Origin: Streptomyces sp. B21-083
Lineage (GTDB): Bacteria > Actinomycetota > Actinomycetes > Streptomycetales > Streptomycetaceae
Reading direction: 5' to 3'
NCBI RefSeq assembly: GCF_036898825.1
Contig: NZ_JARUND010000001.1
Location: 1,984,001 to 2,048,000 of the forward strand
Length of the DNA stretch: 64,000 nucleotides
Below the pieces are notes generated by a model. The model had not been told where the DNA came from, did no database searches, and saw nothing but the letters and a program-made list of their open reading frames with translations. Position numbers and translations under genes: made by a program. The stretch's first letter is position 1. Every line of letters begins with the position of its first letter. Shown piece after piece: positions 32,716 through 41,940 of this stretch.

Positions 32716-33501
32716 ATGGCCACGACCACGACTCTCCCCAAGGCCGCCGAGACGGTCGAGCACGCGGCACGCCTCGAGCATGTCTCGAAGTCCTTCGCGA
32801 CACCGGGCGGGCAGCAGCTCGTCCTGGACGACATCAGCATCGATGTCGCGCCGGGTGAGTTCGTCACCCTCCTGGGGGCCTCGGGCTGCGGCAAGTCCAC
32901 GCTGCTGAATCTGGTGGCGGGGCTGGACAAGCCCAGCGCGGGCTCCATCACGACGGACGGGCGCCCCGCCCTGATGTTCCAGGAGCACGCCCTCTTCCCG
33001 TGGCTCACCGCGGGCAAGAACATCGAACTCGCCCTGAAACTGCGGGGAGTTCCCAAGCCCGAGCGGCGCGCCAGGACCGAGGAGCTGCTCGAACTCGTCC
33101 GGCTGAAGGGCGCGTACGGCAAGCGGGTCCACGAGCTGTCGGGCGGTATGCGCCAGCGCGCCGCGCTGGCCCGGGCGCTCGCCCAGGAGAGCAATCTGCT
33201 GCTGATGGACGAGCCGTTCTCGGCCCTCGACGCCATCACCCGGGACCTGCTGCACGACGAGCTGACCCGCATCTGGCAGGAGACCGGGGTCTCCGTCCTG
33301 TTCGTCACGCACAACGTGCGCGAGGCGGTACGGCTCGCGCAGCGCGTGATCCTGCTGTCGTCGCGCCCGGGCCGGATCGCGCGCGAGTGGACGGTCGGCA
33401 TCCCGCAGCCGCGCCGTATCGAGGACGCGCCCGTGGCCGAACTGTCCCTTGAGATCACCGATGTACTGCGTGGGGAGATCCGCCGTCATGGCCAGCACTG
33501 A
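32716..33501 (+). CDS. ssuB: sulfonate-type ABC transporter ATPase
   Basis: A 261-residue ABC ATPase. Walker A GASGCGKST, Q-loop FQEHALFPW, signature LSGGMRQRAALARAL and Walker B LLLMDEPFSALD are all intact, followed by the switch His in FVTHNVREA. The sequence is of the SsuB/TauB class. ATG 32716 follows CAGGAGG; an in-frame GTG at 32707 overlaps that RBS and is less likely. Its 3' end overlaps the permease gene by 14 nt. Confidence 0.92.
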   Translation: MATTTTLPKAAETVEHAARLEHVSKSFATPGGQQLVLDDISIDVAPGEFVTLLGASGCGKSTLLNLVAGLDKPSAGSITTDGRPALMFQEHALFPWLTAGKNIELALKLRGVPKPERRARTEELLELVRLKGAYGKRVHELSGGMRQRAALARALAQESNLLLMDEPFSALDAITRDLLHDELTRIWQETGVSVLFVTHNVREAVRLAQRVILLSSRPGRIAREWTVGIPQPRRIEDAPVAELSLEITDVLRGEIRRHGQH

Positions 33502-34366
33502 CACGACACCGGTCCAGGACGCCGGGAGCGTGGAGGCGGGTCTCGACGCGCTGGAGACCACGGCCACCGGCCGACCGACCTTCCGGCAGACCTTCGTCAA
33601 CAAGATTCTGCCGCCGATCGTCGCGCTCGCGGTGGTCATCGCCGTCTGGGCGCTGCTCTACCCGATCGTCGACAACCCCGCCAAGCTGCCCTCACCGGCG
33701 GCCGTGGGCGACGCGTTCCGGGACGCCTGGCTGCGGGGTGACCTGCTCGGCTACATCTGGACCAGCGTCTCGCGCGGTCTGCTCGGTTTCCTGATGGCAC
33801 TGGCGATCGGCACCCCGCTCGGTCTGCTGGTGGCGCGGGTGAAGTTCGTGCGCGCGGCGATCGGCCCGATCCTGTCCGGTCTCCAGTCGCTGCCGTCGGT
33901 GGCCTGGGTGCCGCCGGCCGTGATCTGGCTGGGCCTGAACAACTCCATGATGTACGCGGTGATCCTGCTCGGCGCGGTCCCCTCGATCGCCAACGGTCTC
34001 GTGTCCGGCGTCGACCAGATCCCGCCGCTGTTCCTGCGGGCGGGCCGCACGATGGGCGCGACCGGCCTGAAGGGCACCTGGCACGTCACTCTGCCGGCGG
34101 CTCTGCCCGGCTATGTGGCGGGCATGAAGCAGGGCTGGGCGTTCTCGTGGCGTTCCCTGATGGCCGCGGAGATCATCGCCCAGTTCCCCGACCTGGGAGT
34201 GGGCCTGGGCCAACTGCTCGAGAACGCCCGCACCGCCAGCGACATGGCCATGGTGTTCGAGGCGATCCTCCTCATCCTGTTCGTCGGTATCGCCATCGAC
34301 CTGATCATCTTCAGTCCGCTGGAGCGGTGGGTGCTGCGCACCCGCGGCCTCCTGGTGAAGAGCTGA
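33488..34366 (+). CDS. ssuC: sulfonate-type ABC transporter permease
   Basis: A 292-residue permease with about six membrane helices. The EAA-type loop that contacts the ATPase appears as AGRTMGATGLKGTWHVTLPAALPGYVAGMKQGWAFSWRSLMAAEII. The pattern is of the SsuC/TauC family. GGGGAG precedes ATG 33488, which lies inside the ATPase gene, giving a 14-nt overlap and coupled translation. An N-terminal cytoplasmic extension of about 45 residues precedes the first helix. Confidence 0.9.
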   Translation: MASTDTTPVQDAGSVEAGLDALETTATGRPTFRQTFVNKILPPIVALAVVIAVWALLYPIVDNPAKLPSPAAVGDAFRDAWLRGDLLGYIWTSVSRGLLGFLMALAIGTPLGLLVARVKFVRAAIGPILSGLQSLPSVAWVPPAVIWLGLNNSMMYAVILLGAVPSIANGLVSGVDQIPPLFLRAGRTMGATGLKGTWHVTLPAALPGYVAGMKQGWAFSWRSLMAAEIIAQFPDLGVGLGQLLENARTASDMAMVFEAILLILFVGIAIDLIIFSPLERWVLRTRGLLVKS

Positions 34367-34371
34367 GCCCC

Positions 34372-35139
34372 ATGCACGAGCAGCCGGTCCGCCCCGTCCT
34401 CGTCGTGATCGCCCACGGCAGCCGCGACCCGCGGCACGCGGCGACCGTGCACGCCCTCGTACGGCGCGTACGGTCGCTGCGGCCGGGGCTGCGGGTGGAG
34501 ACCGGCTTCCTGGAGTTCAACATCCCTTCTGTGCGCGGGGTGTTGGAGTCCCTGGCGGCGGAGGGCGTACGGGACGTGGTGGCCCTGCCCCTCCTCCTGA
34601 CCCGCGCCTTCCACGCCAAGGCGGACATCCCGGCGGTCCTGCGGGACGCGCCGAGGCGGCTGAACATCCGCCAGGCGGAGGTACTGGGCCCGTCCCCGCT
34701 GCTCCTCTCGGCGCTCGAACGGCGCCTGTACGAAGCGGGGTTGACGCCCGCCGACAAGTCCTCGACCGGGGTCGTACTGGCCTCGGCGGGGTCCACCGAC
34801 CCGGAGGCGATCGCAGTGATCGCTGACATCGCGCGGGAGTGGCGGCACACCGGTTGGTGCGCCGTGCGACCTGCGTTCGCCTCCGCGGCCCTCCCCCGCA
34901 CCGAGGACGCGGTACGGGAACTGCGGGAGCTGGGCTGCGAACGCGTCGCCGTCGCACCCTACGTCCTCGCCCCCGGCTTCCTCCCGGACCGTATCGCCCG
35001 GGGCGCGGCGCAGGCGGACGTCCTCGCCGACGTCCTCGGAGCGGCGCCCGAGGTGGCGCGGCTGCTGCTGCGGCGCTACGAGGAGCAGGTGGCGGCGGCG
35101 CGGGTGCCTCTGGCGGGGCGCGCCGCGGTGAGCGCGTAG
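34372..35139 (+). CDS. sirohydrochlorin chelatase (CbiX/SirB type)
   Basis: A 255-residue protein with two CbiX-like halves. The first begins VLVVIAHGSRDPRHAATVHALV, with the catalytic His in AHGS; the second starts VVLASAGSTDPEAIAVIADIA, where the His is replaced by Ala/Ser. Family members insert iron or cobalt into sirohydrochlorin. As the last gene of a sulfite-reductase operon it most likely acts as the ferrochelatase that finishes siroheme for SirA. It starts six bases after the permease stop. A tandem repeat and a hairpin follow. Confidence 0.87.
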   Translation: MHEQPVRPVLVVIAHGSRDPRHAATVHALVRRVRSLRPGLRVETGFLEFNIPSVRGVLESLAAEGVRDVVALPLLLTRAFHAKADIPAVLRDAPRRLNIRQAEVLGPSPLLLSALERRLYEAGLTPADKSSTGVVLASAGSTDPEAIAVIADIAREWRHTGWCAVRPAFASAALPRTEDAVRELRELGCERVAVAPYVLAPGFLPDRIARGAAQADVLADVLGAAPEVARLLLRRYEEQVAAARVPLAGRAAVSA

Positions 35140-35167
35140 GCGTTCCTGCCCGCCGGATCTCCCCGCC

Positions 35168-35197
35168 TCACACCGCTGGGACTCACACCGCTGAGAC
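35168..35197. repeat. 15-bp tandem repeat between convergent genes
   Basis: TCACACCGCTGGGAC and TCACACCGCTGAGAC are adjacent and differ at one base. They lie between the chelatase and ketopantoate-reductase 3' ends. Confidence 0.75.
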
Positions 35198-35214
35198 GAA
35201 CGCGCTCAGCGTTC
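35198..35214 (-). terminator. hairpin overlapping the panE stop
   Basis: GAACGC-gctca-GCGTTC forms a perfect 6-bp stem with a 5-nt loop. It spans the ketopantoate-reductase stop codon (35206-35208) and faces the end of the cys operon, so it may serve both transcripts. Confidence 0.4.
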
Positions 35215-36231
35215 TCGGACAGACGCGACGGCCTCGTCCGCCAACCTGACGAGTTCCGCCGAGGGCAGTGAACCCGCCGGCCGCCGCTCCCGGGCGAATG
35301 TGTTGGCCAGCCGTTGCAGCAGCTCGTTCAGGGGTGTCGGTACGCCGTGCAGCCGTCCCAGGAGGACGATCTCGCCGTTGAGGTAGTCGGTCTCGATCGT
35401 GCCGGTGGCCCGGCTCAGGGACTGCCAGGAGGAGCCGCCGCCGGGCTCGGTACCGGGCAGCGGGTGCAGGGTGATCTTGTCGCCGCGTCTCGCCCTCGCC
35501 TCCGCTGCGCTCGTGTACGGGATCCGGGCCGCCGCGAGGACCGACTCGCCCTCGGCGTACACCCGCCCGCGCAGCCGCTCGCTCTCCTCGCTGTCCGGCG
35601 CTCCGCTGAGCGCCCGGATGGCGTTGCCCAGGTTGGTGAGCAGTTTGGCGTACTGCCAGCGCGCCACGTCCGGGACGACCGGCGCCTCGATCGCCGCCGT
35701 CTTCTCCAGATCGGCGGCGATCCGGCGGACGGTGTCGTCGGTGCCGTGCGGGTGGCGGCCGAGGAAGAGGATGCCGGTGAGCGGGGCTCCCGCGGCGGAG
35801 ACGACGCCGGGTTCCTCGTAGGCCGCGGGGAGCCAGACACAGACGCCGTACACCCGCCGGAAGCGGCGCAGCGCGAGCCGCGGTCCCTCCACGCCGTTCT
35901 GCGCGCAGAGCAACGGGAGCCGCTCGGCCGCCGTACCGCCGCCGGCGACGGGTACCGGCCCCCAGGCCGCCAGGGCCGCTTCGCTGTCCTGCGTCTTGAC
36001 GGCGAGCACGAGCACGTCGTCGGCGCGCAACTCCCCGAGTCCGGCGGGTCCGTCGACGGTCGGCAGGCGGTACGTGTGTGTCCCGTCCGGCGTCACCAGC
36101 CGCAGTCCGTGCGCGCGCAGCGCCTCGTACTGGGCGCCCCGGGCGACGAGAACGACCTCGTGCCCCGCCCCGGCCAGCCGCCCGCCGATGGCACCGCCGA
36201 CCGCCCCGGCCCCGATGATGATGTAGCGCAT
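35206..36231 (-). CDS. panE: 2-dehydropantoate 2-reductase (ketopantoate reductase) family
   Basis: A 341-residue PanE/ApbA-family oxidoreductase. The NADPH-binding motif GAGAVGGAIGGRLAGAGHEV is at residues 6-25. The conserved QNGVEG and the C-terminal K/N segment WQYAKLLTNLGNAIRAL, whose Lys and Asn are the catalytic pair, are present. Length is longer than E. coli PanE (303), mainly in loops. It may make pantoate for coenzyme A, though Streptomyces have several homologues and other 2-oxoacids are possible. ATG 36231 is chosen where the Rossmann fold begins (MRYIIIGAGAVG). Divergent from the aldo/keto reductase gene, 49 bases apart. Confidence 0.85.
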   Translation of the reverse strand: MRYIIIGAGAVGGAIGGRLAGAGHEVVLVARGAQYEALRAHGLRLVTPDGTHTYRLPTVDGPAGLGELRADDVLVLAVKTQDSEAALAAWGPVPVAGGGTAAERLPLLCAQNGVEGPRLALRRFRRVYGVCVWLPAAYEEPGVVSAAGAPLTGILFLGRHPHGTDDTVRRIAADLEKTAAIEAPVVPDVARWQYAKLLTNLGNAIRALSGAPDSEESERLRGRVYAEGESVLAAARIPYTSAAEARARRGDKITLHPLPGTEPGGGSSWQSLSRATGTIETDYLNGEIVLLGRLHGVPTPLNELLQRLANTFARERRPAGSLPSAELVRLADEAVASVRER

Positions 36232-36267
36232 GACGGCCAGCCTGTCATGCTGCGTGCACCGCACAGG

Positions 36268-36273
36268 TAGCGT
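36268..36273 (+). promoter_or_regulatory. -10 box TAGCGT, leaderless aldo/keto reductase transcript
   Basis: TAGCGT lies seven bases before ATG 36281, and no RBS is present between them. This is the spacing of Streptomyces leaderless genes. Confidence 0.4.
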
Positions 36274-36280
36274 CCACCGT

Positions 36281-37117
36281 ATGGCTTCGGAAAGATTCAC
36301 GATCGGCGGCGAGTTCCCGGTCCGCCGTCTCGGATACGGCACGGCCCAGTTGACGGGTCCCGGCTACTGGGGCCCGCGAGGCGACCGTGCAGACGCGGTG
36401 GCCGTCCTGCGCCGGGCCGTCGACCGTGGTGTGACGCTGATCGACACCGCCGACAACTACGGTCCGTCGATCGCCGAGGAACTCGTCGCCGAGGCCCTGC
36501 ACCCCTACCCGGCCGAGGTGTTGGTCGCCACCAAGGGCGGTGTCGTACGGACCGGCCCCGACGCCTGGCACATCGACGGCCGGCCGGAGCGGTTGCGCGC
36601 GATGTGCGAGGCGAGCCTGCGGCGGCTACGGCGCGAGACCATCGACCTGTACCAGTTGCACCGGCTCGACCCGATCGTCCCGATGGCCGAACAGCTCGGC
36701 GTCCTCGACGAGTTGCGCGGAGAGGGCAAGATCCGGCAGGTCGGACTCGACTCCGTGACAGCCGAACAGCTGGTCGCGGCGCGTGAGTTGACGTCGATCG
36801 CCTCGGTCCAGAACCGCTTCCACCTCCTCGACCGCTCCTCCGAGCCGCTGCTGAAGCTGTGCGAGGCTCACGGCATCGCGTTCCTGCCGTGGTTTCCGCT
36901 GGGCAACGGCGAGTTGGCGACCGACCCGGTGAGCGCGGAGATCGCCGCCACGCACGGAGCGACCCCGGCCCAGATCGCGCTGGCCTGGCTGCTGCACCAC
37001 TCCCCGGTGCTCTGCCCCACCCCGGGCACGGGCTCCCTCGTACACCTGGAGGAGAACCTGGACGCCGGGGCCGTACGACTGTCCGGCGCCGAACTGTCGC
37101 ACCTGGAGCGCCGGTAG
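36281..37117 (+). CDS. aldo/keto reductase
   Basis: A 278-residue (beta/alpha)8 NADPH-dependent reductase. The Asp-Tyr-Lys part of the catalytic tetrad is seen in LIDTADNYG and LVATKGG; the fourth residue is His in YQLHRLD. The C-terminal cofactor region TPGTGSLVHLEENLDAG is standard. The substrate is unknown. Its stop (37115-37117) is one base from the stop of the convergent SnoaL-like gene (37119), so the two messages overlap in antisense. Confidence 0.87.
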   Translation: MASERFTIGGEFPVRRLGYGTAQLTGPGYWGPRGDRADAVAVLRRAVDRGVTLIDTADNYGPSIAEELVAEALHPYPAEVLVATKGGVVRTGPDAWHIDGRPERLRAMCEASLRRLRRETIDLYQLHRLDPIVPMAEQLGVLDELRGEGKIRQVGLDSVTAEQLVAARELTSIASVQNRFHLLDRSSEPLLKLCEAHGIAFLPWFPLGNGELATDPVSAEIAATHGATPAQIALAWLLHHSPVLCPTPGTGSLVHLEENLDAGAVRLSGAELSHLERR

Positions 37118-37118
37118 G

Positions 37119-37529
37119 TCAGCCGACCTTGTCGCCGTCCTCGTCATGGAACGGGGTCGCCTGGTGGAAGTACAGCAGCCAGCCGTCGCCCTCGGTGTCC
37201 CGGCACCACAGTGAACTCCGATGGGCGCGGCGGCCGTTGCTCTCCGTGTCGAAGGTGAGGTGGACCAGGTCGGGGGCGAGCCGTACGCCCTTCAGGTGTG
37301 AGACGGCGAAGGGGCGGGCGCCCGGCTCGGTGGTGGCGGCGAGGGACCCGATGATCGACGCCCGGTCCCAGTGCCGCCCCGAGGCGCCGAACTCGTGGAA
37401 CCCGGGGTGCAGCAGCGCTCCGGTCAGCTCGGGTGAGGCGCGGACCTCCGGGTCGAGCAGCCGCAGTTCGGCCCCGATGGCGGCGTCGACGGCGGGGTCG
37501 CGACGCCCGTCACGGTGGCCGTCGCTCAT
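37119..37529 (-). CDS. NTF2-like/DUF4440 small protein
   Basis: A 136-residue cone-shaped NTF2-like protein. It starts with AIGAELRLLDPEVRASPELTGALLHPGFHEFGASGRHWDRASII, a pattern of DUF4440, and has WLLYFHQATPF near the end. Members are often small enzymes or ligand binders, sometimes associated with SnoaL. ATG 37529 is used; the in-frame GTG 37538 overlaps the upstream DUF1697 stop (GTGA) and could be the true coupled start. Downstream of the DUF1697 gene in one operon. Confidence 0.78.
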   Translation of the reverse strand: MSDGHRDGRRDPAVDAAIGAELRLLDPEVRASPELTGALLHPGFHEFGASGRHWDRASIIGSLAATTEPGARPFAVSHLKGVRLAPDLVHLTFDTESNGRRAHRSSLWCRDTEGDGWLLYFHQATPFHDEDGDKVG

Positions 37530-37534
37530 CGGAG

Positions 37535-38116
37535 TCACTTACCCGGGGTCCCGTCCTCGGTCATTTCCACCAGCTTGACGACGGTGTTCCAGTTGCGGGT
37601 GGTCGCGATCAGGCCCTTGAGGAACCGGGGCTTGGCGAGCTGTTCGGCGAGCTTGGAGCGGCCGAGGCCGTCGGGTGCGTACAGGTACAGGGCGCGGTCG
37701 CCGAGCCGGAACTCCTCTGGAAGGTGGGCGGGCCGGTCGATGTCCGCGAAGCGAGTCTCGTCGACGGGGGTGGAGAAGTAGGTGACGTGGAGTTGTTTGC
37801 CCTCCAACTCCGCTGCTGGGAAAGGGCAGTTGTCCCTGATCGCCCGCAGGTGCCCGTGGTCGCGCACGATCACGTCGACGGTGAATCCGAAGTGCTGTGC
37901 GATGGCTTCCGCGATCTCCCCGGCGAGGGACTCCTCGTCCCCGTGACCGGCGGCGAACACGGCGTTGCCACTCTGCAGATACGTCCGTACACCGCCGTAC
38001 CCGAGGCCCTCCAGCAGGGTACGCAGCTCGGCCATGGGGACCTTCTTGTTGCCGCCCACGTTGATACCGCGCAGCAGCGCCGCATAGGTCGTCGTCGCCT
38101 GATCACCTGTCGTCAT
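37535..38116 (-). CDS. DUF1697-family protein
   Basis: A 193-residue protein of the DUF1697 family, recognised by TTYAALLRGINVGGNKKVPMAELRTLLEGLGYGGVRTYLQSGNAVF at the start and VTYFSTPVD in the middle. The biochemical role of the family is not known. ATG 38116 has TATGGT six bases upstream and no RBS, so it is probably leaderless. First gene of a two-gene operon with the NTF2-like protein, divergent from the MMPL pump. Confidence 0.85.
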   Translation of the reverse strand: MTTGDQATTTYAALLRGINVGGNKKVPMAELRTLLEGLGYGGVRTYLQSGNAVFAAGHGDEESLAGEIAEAIAQHFGFTVDVIVRDHGHLRAIRDNCPFPAAELEGKQLHVTYFSTPVDETRFADIDRPAHLPEEFRLGDRALYLYAPDGLGRSKLAEQLAKPRFLKGLIATTRNWNTVVKLVEMTEDGTPGK

Positions 38117-38122
38117 CCGGAC

Positions 38123-38128
38123 ACCATA
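38123..38128 (-). promoter_or_regulatory. -10 box TATGGT, leaderless DUF1697 transcript
   Basis: On the minus strand TATGGT lies six bases before the ATG, leaving no room for a Shine-Dalgarno sequence. Confidence 0.45.
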
Positions 38129-38291
38129 AGGCGGCCCACTGACAGTGCCCCTGACGAACCACCCCGAGATCGTCTTTTAGATGTAGGGGACCGCTGTCCT
38201 ACCCAGTGGGGAGACACCAGCATCCGAGGGGAGGACTTCGGCCGGTCGCACCTCACCGGGGAGCACGAGGAGATGGTCTTATTCGGCCCCT

Positions 38292-38308
38292 ACCTTCGAA
38301 CTAAAGGT
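38292..38308 (+). promoter_or_regulatory. inverted repeat before the MMPL pump gene
   Basis: ACCTT and AAGGT flank seven bases about 45-60 bp before the pump start. It is a weak candidate for a TetR-type operator, common near efflux genes. Five-base arms could be chance. Confidence 0.25.
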
Positions 38309-38351
38309 GATGGCAGGGGGCTGTCGCCGCATACGAGGGGGCAAGCCCGAC

Positions 38352-40622
38352 ATGGGGAACGGAGAAGCGCGGGTACGGGGCATAGCCGCCCGGGCCGGCG
38401 GCTGGAGCGCCCGGCATCGCTGGGCGGCCGTCGGGATCTGGGTGTTGTTCGTCGTCCTGGCGATGGGGCTCGGCTCCGCCGCCGGCAGCGTCGAGGTCAA
38501 GGAGAGCGATCAGTTGGGGGGCGAGACCCACACGGCCGCCAAGATCATCGAGGATGCCGGGATCGACGAACCCGCGAGCGAGACCGTCCTCATCCAGGCG
38601 AAGGGCGCCGGCGTCAGGGCCACGGACGCCGCGTTCCGGGCCGCCGTCGCCGACGTCATGAAGGCGGTCGACGGGACCGGCAAGGTCACCGACGTCCAGT
38701 CGCCGTACGACACGAACACCCTCTCGAAGGACGGACACAGCGCGCTCGTCCAGTTCGACATGCGGGGTGACGCCGACACGGCGGGCGACCGGGTCGAGCC
38801 GGTGCTCAAGGCCGTCGCGGACGTCCAGAAGGACCACTCGGAGCTGCGGATCGAGGAGATCGGCGGCGCCAGTATGAACAAGACGTTCGACGACGCCTTC
38901 GGGGACGACTTCCAGAAGGCCGAGCTGTCCGCCGTACCGGTGGCCCTCGGCATTCTGCTGATCGCGTTCGGCGCGCTGGTGGCGGCGCTACTGCCGGTGG
39001 CACTGGCGATCACCGCGATCATGGCGACGATGGGCCTGATGGGCATCGTCAGCCACATTCAGCCGATGGACGACACCGCCAGCTCGGTGATGCTGCTCGT
39101 CGGACTCGCCGTCGGTGTCGACTACTGCCTGTTCTATCTGCGCCGGGAGCGCGAGGAGCGGGCGGCGGGACGAAGCCCGGAGGCCGCGCTGCGGATCGCC
39201 GCGGCGACCAGTGGCCGCGCGATCATCGTCTCCGGTGTCACGGTGTGCGTGGCGATGGCGGGCATGCTGTTCACCGGGCTCGCCACGTTCGAGGCGATGG
39301 GCCTGGCTTCCCTGATGGTCGTGGCGGTCGCCATGGTCGGCTCCGTGACCGTCCTCCCCGCGCTGCTGTCGCTGCTCGGTGAGCGGGTCGAGAAGGGCAG
39401 GATCCCGTTCCTGCACCCCGACAAGCGGCGCAGGAACGGCGGCCGTGGCAAGGGCAACGGGGAGAGCCGGTTCTGGACTGCCGTGCTGAAGGTCGTCCTC
39501 GCCAGGCCCGCCATCTCGCTGCTGGTCGCGGCCGGCGCTCTGCTCGCCGTCGCCGCGCCCGCGCTCGGTATGAAGACCCAGAACCTCACCCTGGACCAGG
39601 AGTTCGGCGATTCACTGCCGATCGTCGGCACGTACAACCGTGTCAACGACGCCTTCCCCGGCGGCTCCGACCCCGCCGAGGTGATCGTCAGGGCGAAGGA
39701 CATCAACGCGGCCGACGTGAAGTCCGCGCTCGCCGACTTCCGTGCGCTGGCGATCAGTTCGGGCGCCTCGCGCGGCCCGGTGGACATCAAGCTGCACGAC
39801 GCCGAGAACATCGCCTTCGTGTACGTCCCGCTGGTCGGCGGCTCCGACCTGGACAAGGCGGGCCAGAGCCTGGACAAGCTGCGCGACGAGGTACGCCCGG
39901 CCACACTCGGCAAGGTCGACGGCGTCTCGGCGCCGATCACCGGACAGGTCGCGGGCTCGAAGGACTTCAACGACCAACTGGCCGGCGCGGTCGCCCCGGT
40001 GTTCGCCTTCGTGGTCGTGTTCGCCTTCCTTCTGATGCTCCTGTCGTTCCGTTCCCTGACGATCGCGATCACCTCGATCGTGCTCAACCTGCTGTCGGTC
40101 GGAGCTGCTTACGGCATCCTGGTCGCCGTCTTCCAGCACGGCTGGGGCGCGTCGCTGGTGGGCGCGGAGGGCGTGGGCGCCATCATCACCTGGCTGCCGC
40201 TGTTCCTGTTCGTGATCCTGTTCGGCCTGTCGATGGACTACCACGTGTTCGTCGTCTCCCGTATCCGCGAGGCACGACTGCGGGGCCGTACGACGAAGGA
40301 CGCGATCCAGCACGGGGTGGTCACCACGGCCGGGGTCGTCACCAGTGCCGCCGTCATCATGGTCGCCGTGTTCGCCATCTTCGGGACACTGTCGATGCAG
40401 TCCATGAAGCAGATGGGTGTGGGCCTCGCGGCGGCGGTGCTCATCGACGCGACGATCATCCGCGGTGTGCTGCTGCCCGCCGTGATGGCTCTGCTGGGCG
40501 AGAGCAACTGGTACTTCCCGAAGTGGCTGAACCGCCTGCCGGACCTGACGCACGACGAGGCGACCAAGACCCTGTCTTCGCCTCCGCCGCCCGCCGTGGA
40601 GGGTGAGCGGGTCGGAGTCTGA
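38352..40622 (+). CDS. MMPL-family RND transporter
   Basis: A 756-residue pump of the actinobacterial MMPL family with about 12 membrane helices in two repeats. Each repeat has a periplasmic domain after the first helix (residues about 40-180 and 395-560). The helix 4 motif SVMLLVGLAVGVDYCLFYLRREREERAAG carries the proton-relay Asp-Tyr pair, and its twin is FVILFGLSMDYHVFVVSRIRE. MMPL proteins export lipids, siderophores or drugs. ATG 38352 is chosen because homologues begin MGNGE.RVRGIAARAGGWSARHR; ATG 38310 is an alternative. No partner gene is adjacent on this strand. Confidence 0.92.
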   Translation: MGNGEARVRGIAARAGGWSARHRWAAVGIWVLFVVLAMGLGSAAGSVEVKESDQLGGETHTAAKIIEDAGIDEPASETVLIQAKGAGVRATDAAFRAAVADVMKAVDGTGKVTDVQSPYDTNTLSKDGHSALVQFDMRGDADTAGDRVEPVLKAVADVQKDHSELRIEEIGGASMNKTFDDAFGDDFQKAELSAVPVALGILLIAFGALVAALLPVALAITAIMATMGLMGIVSHIQPMDDTASSVMLLVGLAVGVDYCLFYLRREREERAAGRSPEAALRIAAATSGRAIIVSGVTVCVAMAGMLFTGLATFEAMGLASLMVVAVAMVGSVTVLPALLSLLGERVEKGRIPFLHPDKRRRNGGRGKGNGESRFWTAVLKVVLARPAISLLVAAGALLAVAAPALGMKTQNLTLDQEFGDSLPIVGTYNRVNDAFPGGSDPAEVIVRAKDINAADVKSALADFRALAISSGASRGPVDIKLHDAENIAFVYVPLVGGSDLDKAGQSLDKLRDEVRPATLGKVDGVSAPITGQVAGSKDFNDQLAGAVAPVFAFVVVFAFLLMLLSFRSLTIAITSIVLNLLSVGAAYGILVAVFQHGWGASLVGAEGVGAIITWLPLFLFVILFGLSMDYHVFVVSRIREARLRGRTTKDAIQHGVVTTAGVVTSAAVIMVAVFAIFGTLSMQSMKQMGVGLAAAVLIDATIIRGVLLPAVMALLGESNWYFPKWLNRLPDLTHDEATKTLSSPPPPAVEGERVGV

Positions 40623-40677
40623 GTCACTCCCGCTCACTCGTCACAACCCTCCGAACACCCTGTAAATCCCTTGAACT

Positions 40678-40714
40678 GAGGGCCCGTTGGTCACCGGGGA
40701 GCCAGCGGGCCCTC
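40678..40714. terminator. bidirectional terminator between MMPL and glycosyltransferase genes
   Basis: GAGGGCCCG (40678-40686) and CGGGCCCTC (40706-40714) form a perfect 9-bp stem, extended by inner TGG/CCA pairs. It sits between two convergent 3' ends. Confidence 0.75.
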
Positions 40715-40721
40715 TGCCCGT

Positions 40722-41933
40722 TCACACTCCGGGCAGCTCCGCCTCGATCAGGTCGGCGGCCCGTCGGGTGCCGCCCTCCCCCGCCATCCCGGCCTGGACC
40801 TCCGCGAGCCGCCTGGCGACCTCCGGATCATCCACGAGCGCGAGGGCGGCGGCGCGCAGCACCTTGGCGGTCGCCTCCTCCATGGGCACATGGCGGGCGA
40901 CTCCGAGCGCCTGCAGCATGTCGGCGTTGCCGAACTGGTCGACGGCCTGCGGTACGGCGATCATCGGCGTGGCGGTGGCCAGCCCCTCCTGGCTGCCGCC
41001 GGCGCCGGCATGCGTGACGAACAGGTCGGCCTGCCGCAGGATCGCCAACTGCGGTACCCAGGAACGTACTTCGACATTGGCCGGTACGGGTCCCAGCTCG
41101 TCGGCGCCGACATGCCGGCCGACCTGGAGCACCAGGTGCCACCCGGGCAGGTCACCGAAGGCCCGCACGCACTCCCGGTAGAACTCCGGCTGCTTGGTGA
41201 AGGCGGACCCGAGCGACACCAGGACGACCTTCTCGGCGTCGGCGGGCCGCTGCCAGTCGCCCTGTTCGGAGCGGTCGCCCTGGCAGGCGCCGACGAAGGT
41301 GTGGACGCGTTCGTCGACGCGGTCGGCATTGGGCTGCAGCACCTTGGGGATCAGGACGAGGGAGCGGGCGGGGCGGCCGGTGAAGGGATCGGGGTGCTGG
41401 GTGATCCCGTTCTCCTTCAGCCAGCCCTCGAACCGTTCGTAGTAGGCCCGCCCCCGCTCGGTCTGCCGGGGTTCGGCCCACATCGGCTCGGCGACCTCCT
41501 CCTCGTACCCGTCCCAGGCGACGAGGTTCGGCGAGAGGGAGACCGCGGGCACGCGCCAGCGGTGGGCGAGGACGCGGGCCGGGTAGGAGGTGATGTCGTG
41601 CAGGACGAGGTCGGGCACATCCCCCTGCCCTCCTACGCCGTTCTCGTACGCCTCGATGAGCTGCGGGAGCGCCTGCATCGCGTCGGCGAGGAAGGGCTCG
41701 ACGTTGTCGAGGAGGGTGGTGCCCCACGCCTCCGGATCGGCGTCGGGGCCCGGCAGCGTGGACTCGTAGAGCACGGGCTGTGCCCCGGTCTCGGCCACCT
41801 TTTCGGCGAAGGCGGGCGGAATCGCGTACGTGACACGGTGACCGCGCGCCACCAGTTCGCGGATCACCTCGATGCTGGGGTTCACGTGACCGTGCGCGGC
41901 GATGGAGAACATGGCGATATGGGCTGGGGTCAT
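40722..41933 (-). CDS. macrolide-type glycosyltransferase (MGT/OleD family)
   Basis: A 403-residue GT-B, GT1-family enzyme. The N-terminus [35 protein letters not shown] includes the acceptor-site His. The donor-binding motif is [48 protein letters not shown], as in OleD and MgtA of macrolide self-resistance. These enzymes move glucose or galactose from UDP-sugar to macrolides or small phenols, inactivating them. Promoter signals (-10 TACGGT next to the ATG, -35 TTGCAC, and a 14-bp palindrome between them) suggest a repressed, leaderless transcript. Downstream of the sugar ABC operon but with its own promoter. Confidence 0.9.
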   Translation of the reverse strand: MTPAHIAMFSIAAHGHVNPSIEVIRELVARGHRVTYAIPPAFAEKVAETGAQPVLYESTLPGPDADPEAWGTTLLDNVEPFLADAMQALPQLIEAYENGVGGQGDVPDLVLHDITSYPARVLAHRWRVPAVSLSPNLVAWDGYEEEVAEPMWAEPRQTERGRAYYERFEGWLKENGITQHPDPFTGRPARSLVLIPKVLQPNADRVDERVHTFVGACQGDRSEQGDWQRPADAEKVVLVSLGSAFTKQPEFYRECVRAFGDLPGWHLVLQVGRHVGADELGPVPANVEVRSWVPQLAILRQADLFVTHAGAGGSQEGLATATPMIAVPQAVDQFGNADMLQALGVARHVPMEEATAKVLRAAALALVDDPEVARRLAEVQAGMAGEGGTRRAADLIEAELPGV

Positions 41934-41940
41934 GGGATCG

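Noticed and set aside
38310..38351. Earlier in-frame ATG for the MMPL pump
   Set aside because: Family members begin at the MGNGE segment, and the added residues are basic with no conservation expected.
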